Shown here piece by piece: positions 26,177 to 35,652 of a stretch of 64,000 nucleotides of DNA. The DNA is from Streptomyces sp. Root1304 (GTDB lineage: Bacteria > Actinomycetota > Actinomycetes > Streptomycetales > Streptomycetaceae): contig NZ_LMEP01000006.1 of the NCBI RefSeq assembly GCF_001426405.1, positions 6,876-70,875 of the forward strand. Reading direction: 5' to 3'. Numbering within the stretch: position 1 is the first letter of the stretch; the number at the start of each line of letters is the position of its first letter. The notes beneath the pieces were generated by a model. The model worked only from the letters and a program-made list of their open reading frames with translations, was not told the origin of the DNA and ran no database searches. The position numbers and the translations under genes were made by a program.

Positions 26177-27919
26177 TCAGAGTCGGGGCACGTTGCGCAG
26201 GTTGGAGCGCGCCATCTGGACCATCCGGCCCACTCCCCCGTCCAGGACGATCTTGCTGGCGGAGAGGGCGAAGCCGGTCACCATGTCGGCGCTGATCTTC
26301 GGCGGGATGGACAGCGCGTTGGGGTCGGTGACGACGTCGACCAGGGCCGGGCCCTTGTGCTTGAAGGCCTCCTTGAGGGCGCCGGCCAGCTGTCGGGGCT
26401 TCTCGACGCGGATGCCGTGGGCCCCTGCGGCGCGGGCGATGGCCGCGAAGTCCGGGTTCTTGTTGGTCGTTCCGTACGAGGGGAGTCCGGAGACCAGCAT
26501 CTCCAGTTCGACCATCCCGAGCGAGGAGTTGTTGAACACCACGACCTTCACCGGCAGGTCGTACTGCACGAGGGTGAGGAAGTCCCCCATCAGCATGGAG
26601 AAGCCGCCGTCGCCGGAGAGCGAGACGACCTGCCGGTTCCGGTCGGTGAACTGCGCGCCGATGGCCTGCGGCAGGGCGTTGGCCATCGAGCCGTGGCTGA
26701 AGGAGCCGATGATCCTGCGCCGCCCGTTGGGGCTGAGGTAGCGGGCCGCCCAGACGTTGCACATGCCGGTGTCCACCGTGAACACGGCATCGTCGTCGGC
26801 GAGTTCGTCGATCACCGAGGCGACGTACTCGGGGTGGATCGGGACGTGCTTCTCGACCTTGCGGGTGTACGCCTTGATCACGCCTTCGAGCGCGTCGGCG
26901 TGCTTCTTGAGCATCTTGTCGAGGAACTTGCGGTCGGTCTTGGCGCGGACGCGCGGGACGACGCAGCGCAGCGTCTCGCGGACGTCGCCCCAGACGGCCA
27001 GGTCGAGCCGGGAGCGGCGGCCGAGGTGCTCGGGCCGGACGTCCACCTGCACGATCTTCACGTCGTCGGGCAGGAAGGCGTTGTACGGGAAGTCGGTGCC
27101 GAGCAGGATCAGCAGATCGCACTCGTGGGTGGCCTCGTAGGCGGCGCCGTAGCCGAGGAGTCCGCTCATGCCGACGTCGTACGGGTTGTCGTACTGGATC
27201 CATTCCTTGCCGCGCAGGGCGTGCCCGACCGGGGCCTTGATCCGCTCGGCGAACTGCATGACCTCGGCGTGTGCCCCGGCCGTGCCGCTGCCGCAGAAGA
27301 GCGTCACCCGGTCGGCCTCGTCGATCATCCGCACCAGGGCGTCGATCTCGGCGTCGCCCGGGCGGACGGTCGGCCGGGTGGTGACGAGGGCGGTCTCCAC
27401 CGCCCCCTCCGGGGCCGGCTGGGAGGCGATGTCGCCGGGCAGCGAGACCACGCTGACGCCGCCGCGGCCGACGGCGTGCTGGATCGCCGTGTGGAGCAGC
27501 CGGGGCATCTGCTTCGGGTTGGAGATCAGTTCGCTGTAGTGGCTGCACTCGCGGAACAGCTGGTCGGGGTGGGTCTCCTGGAAGTAGCCGAGGCCGATCT
27601 CGCTGGAGGGGATGTGCGAGGCGAGGGCCAGCACGGGGGCCATCGAGCGGTGGGCGTCGTACAGACCGTTGATGAGGTGCAGGTTGCCCGGCCCGCAGGA
27701 GCCCGCGCAGGCGGCGAGGCCGCCGGTGATCTGGGCCTCGGCGCCCGCGGCGAAGGCCGCGACCTCCTCGTGCCGCACCTGGATCCAGTCGATGTCACGG
27801 GTACGGCGGATCGCGTCGACGACCGGGTTGAGGCTGTCACCGACCACGCCGTACAGGCGCCTGACGCCCGCGCGCACGAGGATGTCGACGAACTGTTCCG
27901 CCACGTTCTGTTTGGCCAT
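26177..27919 (-). CDS. poxB: Pyruvate oxidase/dehydrogenase (quinone), thiamine-dependent
   Basis: A 580-residue thiamine diphosphate and FAD enzyme that converts pyruvate to acetate and CO2, passing electrons to quinone. The three ThDP-family domains are visible: N-terminal PYR domain with the catalytic Glu in RHEEVAAFAAGA, middle FAD domain (LILLGTDFPYN, VQVDVRPEHLGRR), and PP domain with the metal motif GDGGFSMLMGDFLTLVQYDL ending in FNNSS. It starts MAKQNVAEQFVDILVRAG, as in Streptomyces PoxB homologues. The C-terminal membrane-binding peptide of E. coli PoxB is not recognisable. It is followed directly by the HATPase gene. Confidence 0.9.
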   Translation of the reverse strand: MAKQNVAEQFVDILVRAGVRRLYGVVGDSLNPVVDAIRRTRDIDWIQVRHEEVAAFAAGAEAQITGGLAACAGSCGPGNLHLINGLYDAHRSMAPVLALASHIPSSEIGLGYFQETHPDQLFRECSHYSELISNPKQMPRLLHTAIQHAVGRGGVSVVSLPGDIASQPAPEGAVETALVTTRPTVRPGDAEIDALVRMIDEADRVTLFCGSGTAGAHAEVMQFAERIKAPVGHALRGKEWIQYDNPYDVGMSGLLGYGAAYEATHECDLLILLGTDFPYNAFLPDDVKIVQVDVRPEHLGRRSRLDLAVWGDVRETLRCVVPRVRAKTDRKFLDKMLKKHADALEGVIKAYTRKVEKHVPIHPEYVASVIDELADDDAVFTVDTGMCNVWAARYLSPNGRRRIIGSFSHGSMANALPQAIGAQFTDRNRQVVSLSGDGGFSMLMGDFLTLVQYDLPVKVVVFNNSSLGMVELEMLVSGLPSYGTTNKNPDFAAIARAAGAHGIRVEKPRQLAGALKEAFKHKGPALVDVVTDPNALSIPPKISADMVTGFALSASKIVLDGGVGRMVQMARSNLRNVPRL

Positions 27920-27946
27920 GGCTCCATCAACACACGGCGCGGCCGG

Positions 27947-29434
27947 TTACGCCTCCCAGACACCCACCCCCGTACGGTCGTCGGCGTAACCGGTCACCCG
28001 CAGCTGGGTGTCCGCGAGGAAGGCGGCCAGGCCGGGCGGCTCGGCGCCCGTCCAGCGGGCCGCGAGCTCGCCGGCGAGGGCCGGTTCGCCGCGCATGGGT
28101 TCCGCGAGGCCGGACGAGGCGAGCAGCAGGGTGTCGCCGGGGCGGGCGACGGAGGCCCGGAAGCGGAAGGGCTCGGCGGGCGGCGGCACCGGCTCCTCGA
28201 CGAGCGGTCCCGGGGCGGTGGTGATGCCCAGGTCCATGGTGAGCCGGTCGCCCTCCTCGGTCGCCTCGGCGGCGGAGGAGGCGGGGTCGGTGGGCTCGGG
28301 GACGGCGGGCGGCGAACCGAAGCCGACGACCGCGGCGCCGGTGACGGCGGCCGGCTCCGGCAGGAGCGGTTCGAGGTCCTGCCAGGAACCGTCGCGCAGC
28401 CGGAACAGACCGCCGGCGCCGATGCCGAAGAACACCCGGGTGCGGCACTCGGGGTCGGCGGGGACGAGCAGACAGCGGAGGGTCGCGGTGTACTCGTCGG
28501 CGGCGAGGCCGCGCTCGGCGGCGCGGGCGCGGAGTTTGCCGTACGTACGGTCGGTGAGCCGGTGCAGCCCCGACTTCAGGTCGCCCCGGCGGCCCGATCT
28601 GATGTCCTCGGAGAGCCGGGCGTGGCTGCGGCAGACGGCCTCGGCGATCCACCGGCAGGCGTCGGCGGCGGCGAGGTGGGCGTCCTCGGCGGCGCGGGAG
28701 CCGGCGGCGACGGCGACGAGGACGAGCGCGGTCTCGTCGTGGCCGAAGCGGGCGGTGAGCAGGGCGTCGCGCCGGGGTTCGCCCCGGTACCGGGCGGAGT
28801 CGCCGCGTACGGAGGCGGCGCGCAGGGTGCAGGTGCCGTAGCGGGCGCCGTCGAGCACGGTGTCGGCGACCAGCTCGCCCAGCTCGCCGGGCCGGGCGAC
28901 GGGCAGGGCGGTCGGCTCGGGCTCGTAGGTCGGCGGCCGGCTCCCGACGAATCCGGTACGGGGGCGGGGCACGGCGACCTGGACGGTGAGGTCCCCGTCT
29001 CCGCTTCCGGCGTCGTCTTCCGCTCCGTACGCTCCGGCGCCGGGCTCGGGGGCCTGGCCCTCCTCGTCCGGAGGCGCCGGTTCCGTCAGCGGGACCCTGA
29101 CCTGGACGGTGGGCGCCTCGACGGGCGGAGGCGGGGGCGGTCCGGGGAAGGTCCGCGGGCCGACCGGCGGGGCTTCCCAGGGTGCCTCCCAGGGCGTGGG
29201 CCCGGCCGTGGTCGCACCCGGGGGCGATTCCCGCCCCGGCGCCGGGGCGGCCTTCGCGCCCGGGGGCGCCGTGGGCCCCGGGACCGCCGTCGGGCCCGGA
29301 CCCGTCTTCGGGTCCGGGCCTCGGGGTGCCGTGGCGAAGTGGTCGTCGAGCGTGTCACCCGAGACCGTCGGGGCCGTGTCCGGCGCCGACTCGTCGTAGA
29401 GCTTGTCCCACCAGTTGTCCCCCTGCTGAGTCAT
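27947..29434 (-). CDS. PP2C-fold protein, probably catalytically inactive
   Basis: A 495-residue protein. The first 190 residues are a Pro/Gly/Ala-rich disordered tail; the PP2C-like domain follows (about 200-495). Motifs expected for metal-dependent phosphatases are degenerate: the V-A-D-G-x-G Asp site reads ALVLVAVAAGS, and the D-G motif near the C-terminus reads GDTLLLASSGL, with Ser for Asp; only the last one, YADDRTGVGVW, keeps its Asp. The family fold is still clear (VRGDSARYRGEPRRDALLTARFG). Loss of two metal-binding Asp predicts a pseudophosphatase that binds but does not cleave phosphoproteins. ATG at 29434 has AGGGGC next to it. Confidence 0.72.
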   Translation of the reverse strand: MTQQGDNWWDKLYDESAPDTAPTVSGDTLDDHFATAPRGPDPKTGPGPTAVPGPTAPPGAKAAPAPGRESPPGATTAGPTPWEAPWEAPPVGPRTFPGPPPPPPVEAPTVQVRVPLTEPAPPDEEGQAPEPGAGAYGAEDDAGSGDGDLTVQVAVPRPRTGFVGSRPPTYEPEPTALPVARPGELGELVADTVLDGARYGTCTLRAASVRGDSARYRGEPRRDALLTARFGHDETALVLVAVAAGSRAAEDAHLAAADACRWIAEAVCRSHARLSEDIRSGRRGDLKSGLHRLTDRTYGKLRARAAERGLAADEYTATLRCLLVPADPECRTRVFFGIGAGGLFRLRDGSWQDLEPLLPEPAAVTGAAVVGFGSPPAVPEPTDPASSAAEATEEGDRLTMDLGITTAPGPLVEEPVPPPAEPFRFRASVARPGDTLLLASSGLAEPMRGEPALAGELAARWTGAEPPGLAAFLADTQLRVTGYADDRTGVGVWEA

Positions 29435-29502
29435 GCCCCTATTGTCCACACCGCAGGGCATCCGAAAACGGGACATCAGGAAAACCGTTGCTGCAAATGG
29501 GT

Positions 29503-29550
29503 GGTCCGCCGGGCGGCCCCACCCCCCACGGGAAGGACGCCCGGCGGACC
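29503..29550 (-). terminator. Terminator hairpin after S8 protease gene
   Basis: GGTCCGCCGGGCG (29503-29515) pairs perfectly with CGCCCGGCGGACC (29538-29550), a 13-bp stem with a 22-base loop, eight bases past the protease stop on the minus strand. Confidence 0.7.
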
Positions 29551-29557
29551 GGCGTGA

Positions 29558-32500
29558 TCAGCGCACGTCGTAGGCGCGGACCACGGTCTGGGTGACGGAG
29601 TTGCCGTTGGCGTCCGTCAGTTCGGTCTTCAGGGTGACCGGCTTGCCGGCCGCGCCCGCGTGGTTCACGGTCGCGGTCCACTGTCCGCCCTGCTGGGAGA
29701 CCCGCGCTTCGGTCCAGGTCGTGCCCCCGTCATAGGAGTACGAGAGCTTCGCCGAGGTGAGCGCTGCGGGGGTGTAGCCCGCGTGACCCGTCGCGGTGAG
29801 GCCGATCTGCTGGCCGTCGGTCGCGGCGAGGGTCTTGAGTCCGTCCTCCGGAAGGTCGTACCGGGGGAAGAGAATCGGGATGCCCTGAGAATAGACGCTC
29901 TCGTCAAGCTTGGAGGTGAATTTCCACACCGAGTTGACGGAGGTGGAGCGGGCCCACACCCTGCTGCCGATCTTCATGATGTTCTGTTCGAGGGTGTACG
30001 TCCCGGCTTCGGCCGGTACCTCGAAGGCACCGAAGGGCCAGCCGTTCTCGCCCAGCACCTCGCCGTCGCGGCTGAGGCGCACGTTGCCGATGTCACCGAA
30101 GGAGCCGGCCTCGGCGTGGTGGGTGCTGTCGCCCCACATGGCGGAGGCGAAGCCGATGATGTTGCCCTGCCGCTCGGCCGCGAGAACCGGCTTGCCGGTG
30201 GTGTCGCGCGGGGCGGTGGGGGCGATGACGCCGTCGTACCACTTCTCGGTGCGCTTCTCGCCGGGCGTGTACGTGTGGTGCGCGCCCATCATCAGCTCGC
30301 CGAACGGGAAGCTGCTGTTGACCATCTGCGACCAGGCGGTGTCACCCGTGGAGTAGTACTCGGTGCGGGTGCCGGGCGCCGGGACGGTCTCCAGGGAGCC
30401 GAAGGAGACGGCGACGCCGTTCGGTCGGTGCGCGGCCGGGAAGTCCGTGAAGTCGGTGGTGATGCCGGACGAGCCGTAGCTCGCGTCCGTGCGGCCCAGC
30501 TGTCCGTCGCGGACCCGGTAGTTCTTGTCGTCGCGGATCGCGGCGGTCTCGGGGAAGGCGAGGTTGTAGAGGTACGGGCTCTTCGCCGTGGCCTGCCAGG
30601 CGAGGGTGACCTCGCCGGCGGTCAGCTTGCCGAGGAGCGCGGTCGCCTCGTCGGCGGGGACGGAGAGGGTCGGCAGTCCCAGTCCGGTGAAGCCACCGCT
30701 CGGGTACCAGCGGCCCGGGGCCGAGTGGTACGCGACGACGGCGACGGCGCCGGCGGTCTTGGCGTTGCGGGCGATGGCGCCCGCCGCGGTGGAGTCGTCG
30801 GGCAGCCGGACGAGGGCGATACGGCCCTGGACGCCGGCGGCCTTCAGCTCGTCCGGGGTGCCCGTTCCGGCGTCGACGAGCCGGGCGGATCCGGCGCCGT
30901 CGAGGTTGTCGGACGCGATGGAGGCGGTCAGCGGGTGGAGCGCCAGGCCGTCGGTGGTGCGCAGCGAGGTGATCTGCGGGGCTCCGGCGCGCCAGTAGCT
31001 GCCGAACTCGAAGTCGCCCTCGTCGGCCCGGCCTTCGACCGAGGCGTAGTAGCCGCGGATGGTGCGCGGGCCCGAGGCGGTTCCGGCGTGCAGCCAGAAG
31101 TCGTCCCAGGAGCGGGCGAACGCGAGGGTGGCGCCGCGGAGTTCGGAGGTCCGGTCGGTCTTCACCGACAGCTTGTGGGCCTTGCGGGCGTCGAGGACGA
31201 CGGTGGTGTCCTTCTTCAGTTCCACCTGGGGGCGGCCGAGGTAGCTGAGCGAGTCGTTCAGCGTGGCGCCCTCGCCCGCGTCGGGGGTGGTGACGAAGGA
31301 GGAGAGGAAGTAGCTGCCGGGGCGCAGGCGGTAGACCTGGCTGGCGGCGCCCTCGTTGAAGCGGCGCTCCCCGCTGGCGTCGTCGGTGCCGATGACGTCG
31401 AGGGAGGAGGCTCCGTCGGCGGGCTTGCCCAGCCGGTCGATCATCTTGACGCGGAGGGTGACCGTCTCGGGCTCGACGTAGAGCGAGAACGGGGTGGAGA
31501 CGTGGACGCCGCCGGCGGCGGTGGCGAGGACGCGGCCGGTGACGTCACCGTACTGGGCGGCGTCGAGACGGGCGGCGGGGTCGAGGTCCAGCGGGACCCG
31601 GACGGTGGCGCCGGCCGGGACCGTGACGGTGCGCTGGCCGAGACGGGCGACCGAACTCCGCACGCGGGAGCCGTCGTTGCCGGTGACCCGCTCGACGGCC
31701 AGGTTCAGGGTGACGGGGGCGTCGGAGGTGTTGGTGTACGGGACGGAGACCGTGGTGCGGTCGCTCCTGTCCTGCGGCCAGTTGAAGGTGCCGCCCTGGA
31801 CGGCGGGGGCGCCGAGGACCGTCTGGTCGATCGCGGCCTTGACGTCGAGGCGGCCGCCGCCGACCTCGCGGACGTCGCCGGGGACGGAGCTGTCGGCGGA
31901 GGCGACCAGCGCCGCCTTGATCTGCTGGGCGGTCCAGTCGGGGTGGCGCTGCTTGACGATGGCGGCGGCGCCCGCGACGTGCGGGGTGGCCATCGACGTA
32001 CCGGACATGGAGCGGTAGGCGTACACGCCCCGGCCGCCGGCCGCGGCGGCGGAGATGCCGACGCCGGGCGCCGCTATCTCGGGCTTGAGGGTGTGGCTGC
32101 CGATCGTCGGGCCGCCGCTGGAGAAGTACGCGGTGGAGTCGTCGCGGTCGGTGGCGCCGACGGTGAGCACGCTGGGCGCGCAGCCGGGCGAAGATACCGT
32201 GTTGTGGGTCGGCCCGGAGTTGCCGGCGGCGATGACGAACAACGTGCCCTCGTTCTGGGCGAGTTCCTCGGCCGCGACGCTCATCGGGTCGGTGCAGTCG
32301 GTGGGTTCGGTGCTGCCGAGGCTCATCGAGACCACGTCGGCGCCCTGGGCGACGGCCCACTCCATGCCGGCGATGATCCAGGAGGTGGCGCCGGAGCCGG
32401 AGTCGTTGAGGACCTTGCCGTTGAGGAGGGCCGCGCCGGGCGCGACGCCCTTCTTCTTGCCGCCGCTCGCGGCGCCGGTGCCGCCGACGGTGGAGATGGT

Positions 32501-33319
32501 GTGGGTGCCGTGGCCCTGGTGGTCGCCGGCGGTCTCGGAGTCGGTGAAGTTCTCCGAGGCGGTGATCCGGCCCTTGAGGTCGGGGTGCTCGGCGTCGGCG
32601 CCGGTGTCGAGGACGGCGACCTTGGTTCCGGTGCCGTCGTATCCGGCGGCCCAGGCCTCGGGGGCGTGGACCTGCTTGGTGGAGCGCTCCAGGGTGGCCT
32701 TGACCTTGCGGTCGAGCCAGAGCTTGGTGATCCCGGCGGCGGAGCGGGCCGTGGGGGTGTTGACGTCGGCCCAGAAGGTGGCGGCCCGCTTCTTCTCCGT
32801 CGTGAGCGCGACGCCGTCGACGGTCCTGAGGACCTGGCCGCGCCGGGCGCCGCGCGGGGCGGCGGGGACGGAGCGGGCGAGGTCGGAGCCGTAGACCGCG
32901 ATGAGGGGGAGCGTGCCGGTGGAGGCGTCGTCGTAGCCCTGGCGGACGAGTCCGGTGACGTTGAAGAGTTCCTCGTCGACGCGTCCGGCGGCGAGCGCGG
33001 TGGTGGCGCCCTCGGGGTAGACGTACAGGTCCTGGCCGGAGCGGCGGGTCTGGACCAGGGGGACGGTGCCGTCCTCGCGGGGCAGGGCCGTGGCGGCCGG
33101 GTTGCCCTGGGCGTCGTGGGTGACCACGACGCGGTCGCCGGTGACCAGGGTCACCGTGGCGGCGCGGTCGCCGGCGCGGGCCGAGGCCTCGCTGCCCACC
33201 AGTGGTCTCTTGCCGGCCGTACCGTCCTGCGGCTCATTCGCCATGGACGGCGCGACTGCGGTGACGGCCAGGACGACGGCGGTCGCCGCCCCCAGGGCCG
33301 TACGCGAAATCGGGCGCAT
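29558..33319 (-). CDS. Large secreted S8 (subtilisin) protease
   Basis: A 1253-residue exported serine protease. Residues 1-28 are a signal peptide (MRPISRTALG, hydrophobic core, PSMANE). A propeptide runs to about 220, where the S8 domain starts. The triad is Asp238 (VAVLDTGAD), His270 (GHGTH) and Ser442 (GTSMATPH), with oxyanion Asn367 (AAGNSG). After the catalytic domain come beta-rich C-terminal regions and a PA-like insertion (RIALVRLPDDSTAAGAIARN). Start ATG 33319 follows GGGGAGAG; ATGs at 33331 and 33352 are weaker. The divergent neighbour is a TrmB/LuxR-like regulator, a likely controller. Large S8 proteases of this layout are usual in streptomycetes; substrate unknown. Confidence 0.93.
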   Translation of the reverse strand: MRPISRTALGAATAVVLAVTAVAPSMANEPQDGTAGKRPLVGSEASARAGDRAATVTLVTGDRVVVTHDAQGNPAATALPREDGTVPLVQTRRSGQDLYVYPEGATTALAAGRVDEELFNVTGLVRQGYDDASTGTLPLIAVYGSDLARSVPAAPRGARRGQVLRTVDGVALTTEKKRAATFWADVNTPTARSAAGITKLWLDRKVKATLERSTKQVHAPEAWAAGYDGTGTKVAVLDTGADAEHPDLKGRITASENFTDSETAGDHQGHGTHTISTVGGTGAASGGKKKGVAPGAALLNGKVLNDSGSGATSWIIAGMEWAVAQGADVVSMSLGSTEPTDCTDPMSVAAEELAQNEGTLFVIAAGNSGPTHNTVSSPGCAPSVLTVGATDRDDSTAYFSSGGPTIGSHTLKPEIAAPGVGISAAAAGGRGVYAYRSMSGTSMATPHVAGAAAIVKQRHPDWTAQQIKAALVASADSSVPGDVREVGGGRLDVKAAIDQTVLGAPAVQGGTFNWPQDRSDRTTVSVPYTNTSDAPVTLNLAVERVTGNDGSRVRSSVARLGQRTVTVPAGATVRVPLDLDPAARLDAAQYGDVTGRVLATAAGGVHVSTPFSLYVEPETVTLRVKMIDRLGKPADGASSLDVIGTDDASGERRFNEGAASQVYRLRPGSYFLSSFVTTPDAGEGATLNDSLSYLGRPQVELKKDTTVVLDARKAHKLSVKTDRTSELRGATLAFARSWDDFWLHAGTASGPRTIRGYYASVEGRADEGDFEFGSYWRAGAPQITSLRTTDGLALHPLTASIASDNLDGAGSARLVDAGTGTPDELKAAGVQGRIALVRLPDDSTAAGAIARNAKTAGAVAVVAYHSAPGRWYPSGGFTGLGLPTLSVPADEATALLGKLTAGEVTLAWQATAKSPYLYNLAFPETAAIRDDKNYRVRDGQLGRTDASYGSSGITTDFTDFPAAHRPNGVAVSFGSLETVPAPGTRTEYYSTGDTAWSQMVNSSFPFGELMMGAHHTYTPGEKRTEKWYDGVIAPTAPRDTTGKPVLAAERQGNIIGFASAMWGDSTHHAEAGSFGDIGNVRLSRDGEVLGENGWPFGAFEVPAEAGTYTLEQNIMKIGSRVWARSTSVNSVWKFTSKLDESVYSQGIPILFPRYDLPEDGLKTLAATDGQQIGLTATGHAGYTPAALTSAKLSYSYDGGTTWTEARVSQQGGQWTATVNHAGAAGKPVTLKTELTDANGNSVTQTVVRAYDVR

Positions 33320-33552
33320 CGCTCTCCCCATCTGATTCCGGATAAAGGGCACAAGGCACCCGTCTCCAGAGGCTGTTGGTGCTGCGGTGGCGCCACATTG
33401 GCAGAGGTGAGGGCGGTACAGGGATGATGGGCGAGGCGGGAATACGCCGTGGCCGTTTCCCGCCAGGTCACCAACGGAACGAATGCCTCCGGTGAACGTC
33501 CCGGGAAGATCCGGTACGCCCGCCGCAGGTGGGGCGAGGGGTGGGGCAATCC

Positions 33553-34536
33553 ATGCTGGGAGCGATAGGACTCGACGAGCGCCAGGAGTCCGCGTACCGG
33601 GCGCTGGTCGCGCTGGGCGCGGCCGAGGTGACCGACCTGGCGCACCGGCTCGCGCTGCCCGAGCACGACACCGAGCGGGCGCTGCGCCGCCTGGAGGCGC
33701 AGGGCCTCGCCGCGCAGTCCTCGGCCCGGACCGGACGCTGGGTGGCGGCGCCCCCGGGGGTGGCGCTCGGCGCCCTGCTGACCCAGCAGCGGCACGAGCT
33801 GGAGCAGGCGGAGCTGGCGGCCGCGCTGCTCGCCGAGGAGTACCGGGCGGAGGCGGCGGAGGCGGCCGTCCACGACCTGGTGGAGGTGGTGACCGGCGCG
33901 AGCGCCGTCACCCACCGCTTCCTCCAGCTCCAGCTGGGCGCGCAGGAGGAGGTCTGCGCCCTGGTGACGGGCAAGCCGATCGCGGTCTCCGGTCTGGAGA
34001 ACGACGCGGAGGAGCAGGCGGCGGGGCGCGGGGTGCGCTACCGGGTGGTCATCGAGCGCGAGGTCCTGACGCTCCCCTCCGGGCTGCTGGAGCTCTCGGC
34101 GGCGCTCGGCCGCGCGGAGAGGATCCGGGTCGCGGACCGGGTGCCGACGAAGCTGGTGGTCGCCGACGGGAACCTGGCGATGGTGCCGCTGACCGGGCGG
34201 GGCGTGGAGCCGGCGGCGATCGTGGTGCACGCGAGCGGGCTCCTCGAATCGCTGATGGGGCTCTTCGAGTCGGTGTGGCGGGAGGCGCTGCCGCTGCGGC
34301 TCGGGGCGGGTGCGCAGATCACCGAGGACGAGGCGCCCGGCCCTGACGTCATGGACCTGGAGATCCTGTCGCTGCTGCTGGCCGGGATGACGGACGCGAG
34401 CGTGGCGAAGCAGCTGGACCTGGGCCTGCGGACGGTGCAGCGGCGGGTCAAGGGCCTGATGGAGCTGACCGGGGTCACGACCCGGCTGCAGCTGGGCTGG
34501 CACGCGTACGAGAAGGGGTGGGTGGCGCGCGGCTGA
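33553..34536 (+). CDS. TrmB-like/LuxR-type regulator
   Basis: A 327-residue regulator with two DNA-binding regions. The N-terminus is a TrmB-like winged helix (LDERQESAYRALVALGAAEV, LAHRLALPEHDTERALRRLE). A coiled-coil-like stretch follows, then a middle sensory domain (VTHRFLQLQLGAQEEVCALV). The C-terminus is a LuxR-type helix-turn-helix (LEILSLLLAGMTDASVAKQL, DLGLRTVQRRVKGLMELTG). In Streptomyces such proteins commonly adjoin protease or secretion genes. The start at ATG 33553 has GGGG seven bases upstream; GTG at 33541 is possible. It diverges from the S8 protease across 233 bases. Confidence 0.85.
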   Translation: MLGAIGLDERQESAYRALVALGAAEVTDLAHRLALPEHDTERALRRLEAQGLAAQSSARTGRWVAAPPGVALGALLTQQRHELEQAELAAALLAEEYRAEAAEAAVHDLVEVVTGASAVTHRFLQLQLGAQEEVCALVTGKPIAVSGLENDAEEQAAGRGVRYRVVIEREVLTLPSGLLELSAALGRAERIRVADRVPTKLVVADGNLAMVPLTGRGVEPAAIVVHASGLLESLMGLFESVWREALPLRLGAGAQITEDEAPGPDVMDLEILSLLLAGMTDASVAKQLDLGLRTVQRRVKGLMELTGVTTRLQLGWHAYEKGWVARG

Positions 34537-34605
34537 GGCCGGGGGCTGTGGCAGGGTGAGCGCCCGGTTCCCCCTCTCGCGTACGACCCCTCAGGAGCAC
34601 CACCG

Positions 34606-35040
34606 ATGAACGGAAGGCGCCGCCGCGCCCTGCTGGCCACCGTGACCCCGATGCTGGAGCCCGGGGAGCGGGTGGAGGTGACGACGGTCGTGAACCTCAG
34701 CTCCGTCTCGGCGCGCCGCACCGCCGCGTTCGGCGTGGCCTCGGCCGTCCTCAGCGGGGGCGCGATGGCGGTGATCCCGGTGCCGACGCCGATGTACCTG
34801 GTGATGACCGACCGCCGCTTCCACGTCTTCCGCGCCGACCCGGTGTTCGCGAAGCCGGTGGAGCACACGATGACCTTCCAGCGGGCCGGCCTGGTCCGTA
34901 CCGGGATCAGGGAACGGTTCCTGAACTCCTCCTTCGTCGTCTCCTCGCCCCACGACGAGACCTCCCTGAAGATCGTCTTTCCGCTGGTCGGACGCGGGGA
35001 GCGCAATCTCGTGGCCGCCGCCCTGCCCGTGGCCGGCTGA
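34606..35040 (+). CDS. Small protein with PH-like fold, function unknown
   Basis: A 144-residue protein not assigned to a known enzyme. It has a basic start (MNGRRRRALLATVTPML), then beta-strand-like blocks (ERVEVTTVVNLSS, VPTPMYLVMTDRRFHVFRAD, FVVSSPHDETSLKIVFP) with one hydrophobic Ala-rich segment at about 39-55. The pattern Y-L-V-M-T-D-R-R-x-x-V-F resembles bacterial PH-like domains, where this strand pair is typical. No signal peptide. AGGAGCACC lies just upstream of the ATG. It follows the regulator by 69 bases and may be cotranscribed with it and the DUF456 gene. Confidence 0.65.
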   Translation: MNGRRRRALLATVTPMLEPGERVEVTTVVNLSSVSARRTAAFGVASAVLSGGAMAVIPVPTPMYLVMTDRRFHVFRADPVFAKPVEHTMTFQRAGLVRTGIRERFLNSSFVVSSPHDETSLKIVFPLVGRGERNLVAAALPVAG

Positions 35041-35105
35041 CCGGCCCGTACTCCGTCCGTCGCCCTTGACCTGCGAGAACGCCCGGATTCCTGCACCCTG
35101 GGCAG

Positions 35106-35588
35106 ATGGGTGTGTGGCAGCTCCTGCTGATCGCGACGGTGATGCTGCTCGGACTGTTCGGGGTGCTCACCCCCGGCGTGCCGGGGACGTGGCTGGTGTG
35201 GGCCGCGATGCTGTGGTGGTCGCTGCACGAGCGGACGGACCTCGCCTGGCTCATGCTGGCCTCGGCGACGGGTCTGCTGCTGCTCACCCAGGTGGTCGTG
35301 TGGCAGCTGCCACCCCGCCGTTTCCGGGGCGTGGGCATCACCCGGCGGATGGTGGCGTACGCCGGGTCGGGCGCGCTCCTGGGATTCGTGCTGATCCCGG
35401 TGCTCGGCGCGATCCCGGGGTTCATCGGCGGGATCTACCTCTCGGAGCGGCTCCGGCTCGGCGGCCACGGGCAGGCCGGGGCGGCGACCAGGGCGGTGAT
35501 GCGGGCGGCGGGCACGAGCGTGCTCGTCGAGCTGTTCGCGTGCCTGCTGATCGTGGGGGCGTGGGCGGGCGCGGTGATCTGGGGCTGA
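35106..35588 (+). CDS. DUF456 membrane protein
   Basis: A 160-residue integral membrane protein of the DUF456 family. Hydrophobic segments: residues 3-22 (VWQLLLIATVMLLGLFGVL), about 26-45, 48-66 (AWLMLASATGLLLLTQVVVW), 88-112 (AYAGSGALLGFVLIPVLGAI) and 135-158. The family hallmark Pro-Gly-x-P-G-x-W near the start (LTPGVPGTWLV) and the GIPGFIGGIY-like motif (AIPGFIGGIYLSE) are present. The function is unknown. It lies 65 bases after the PH-like gene on the same strand. Confidence 0.85.
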   Translation: MGVWQLLLIATVMLLGLFGVLTPGVPGTWLVWAAMLWWSLHERTDLAWLMLASATGLLLLTQVVVWQLPPRRFRGVGITRRMVAYAGSGALLGFVLIPVLGAIPGFIGGIYLSERLRLGGHGQAGAATRAVMRAAGTSVLVELFACLLIVGAWAGAVIWG

Positions 35589-35652
35589 CGCGGCCGGGAG
35601 GGTCGCGCCGGAAGCGGGTCGTACGCCCTGGGCCCCGTCCTCAGCGACAGCC

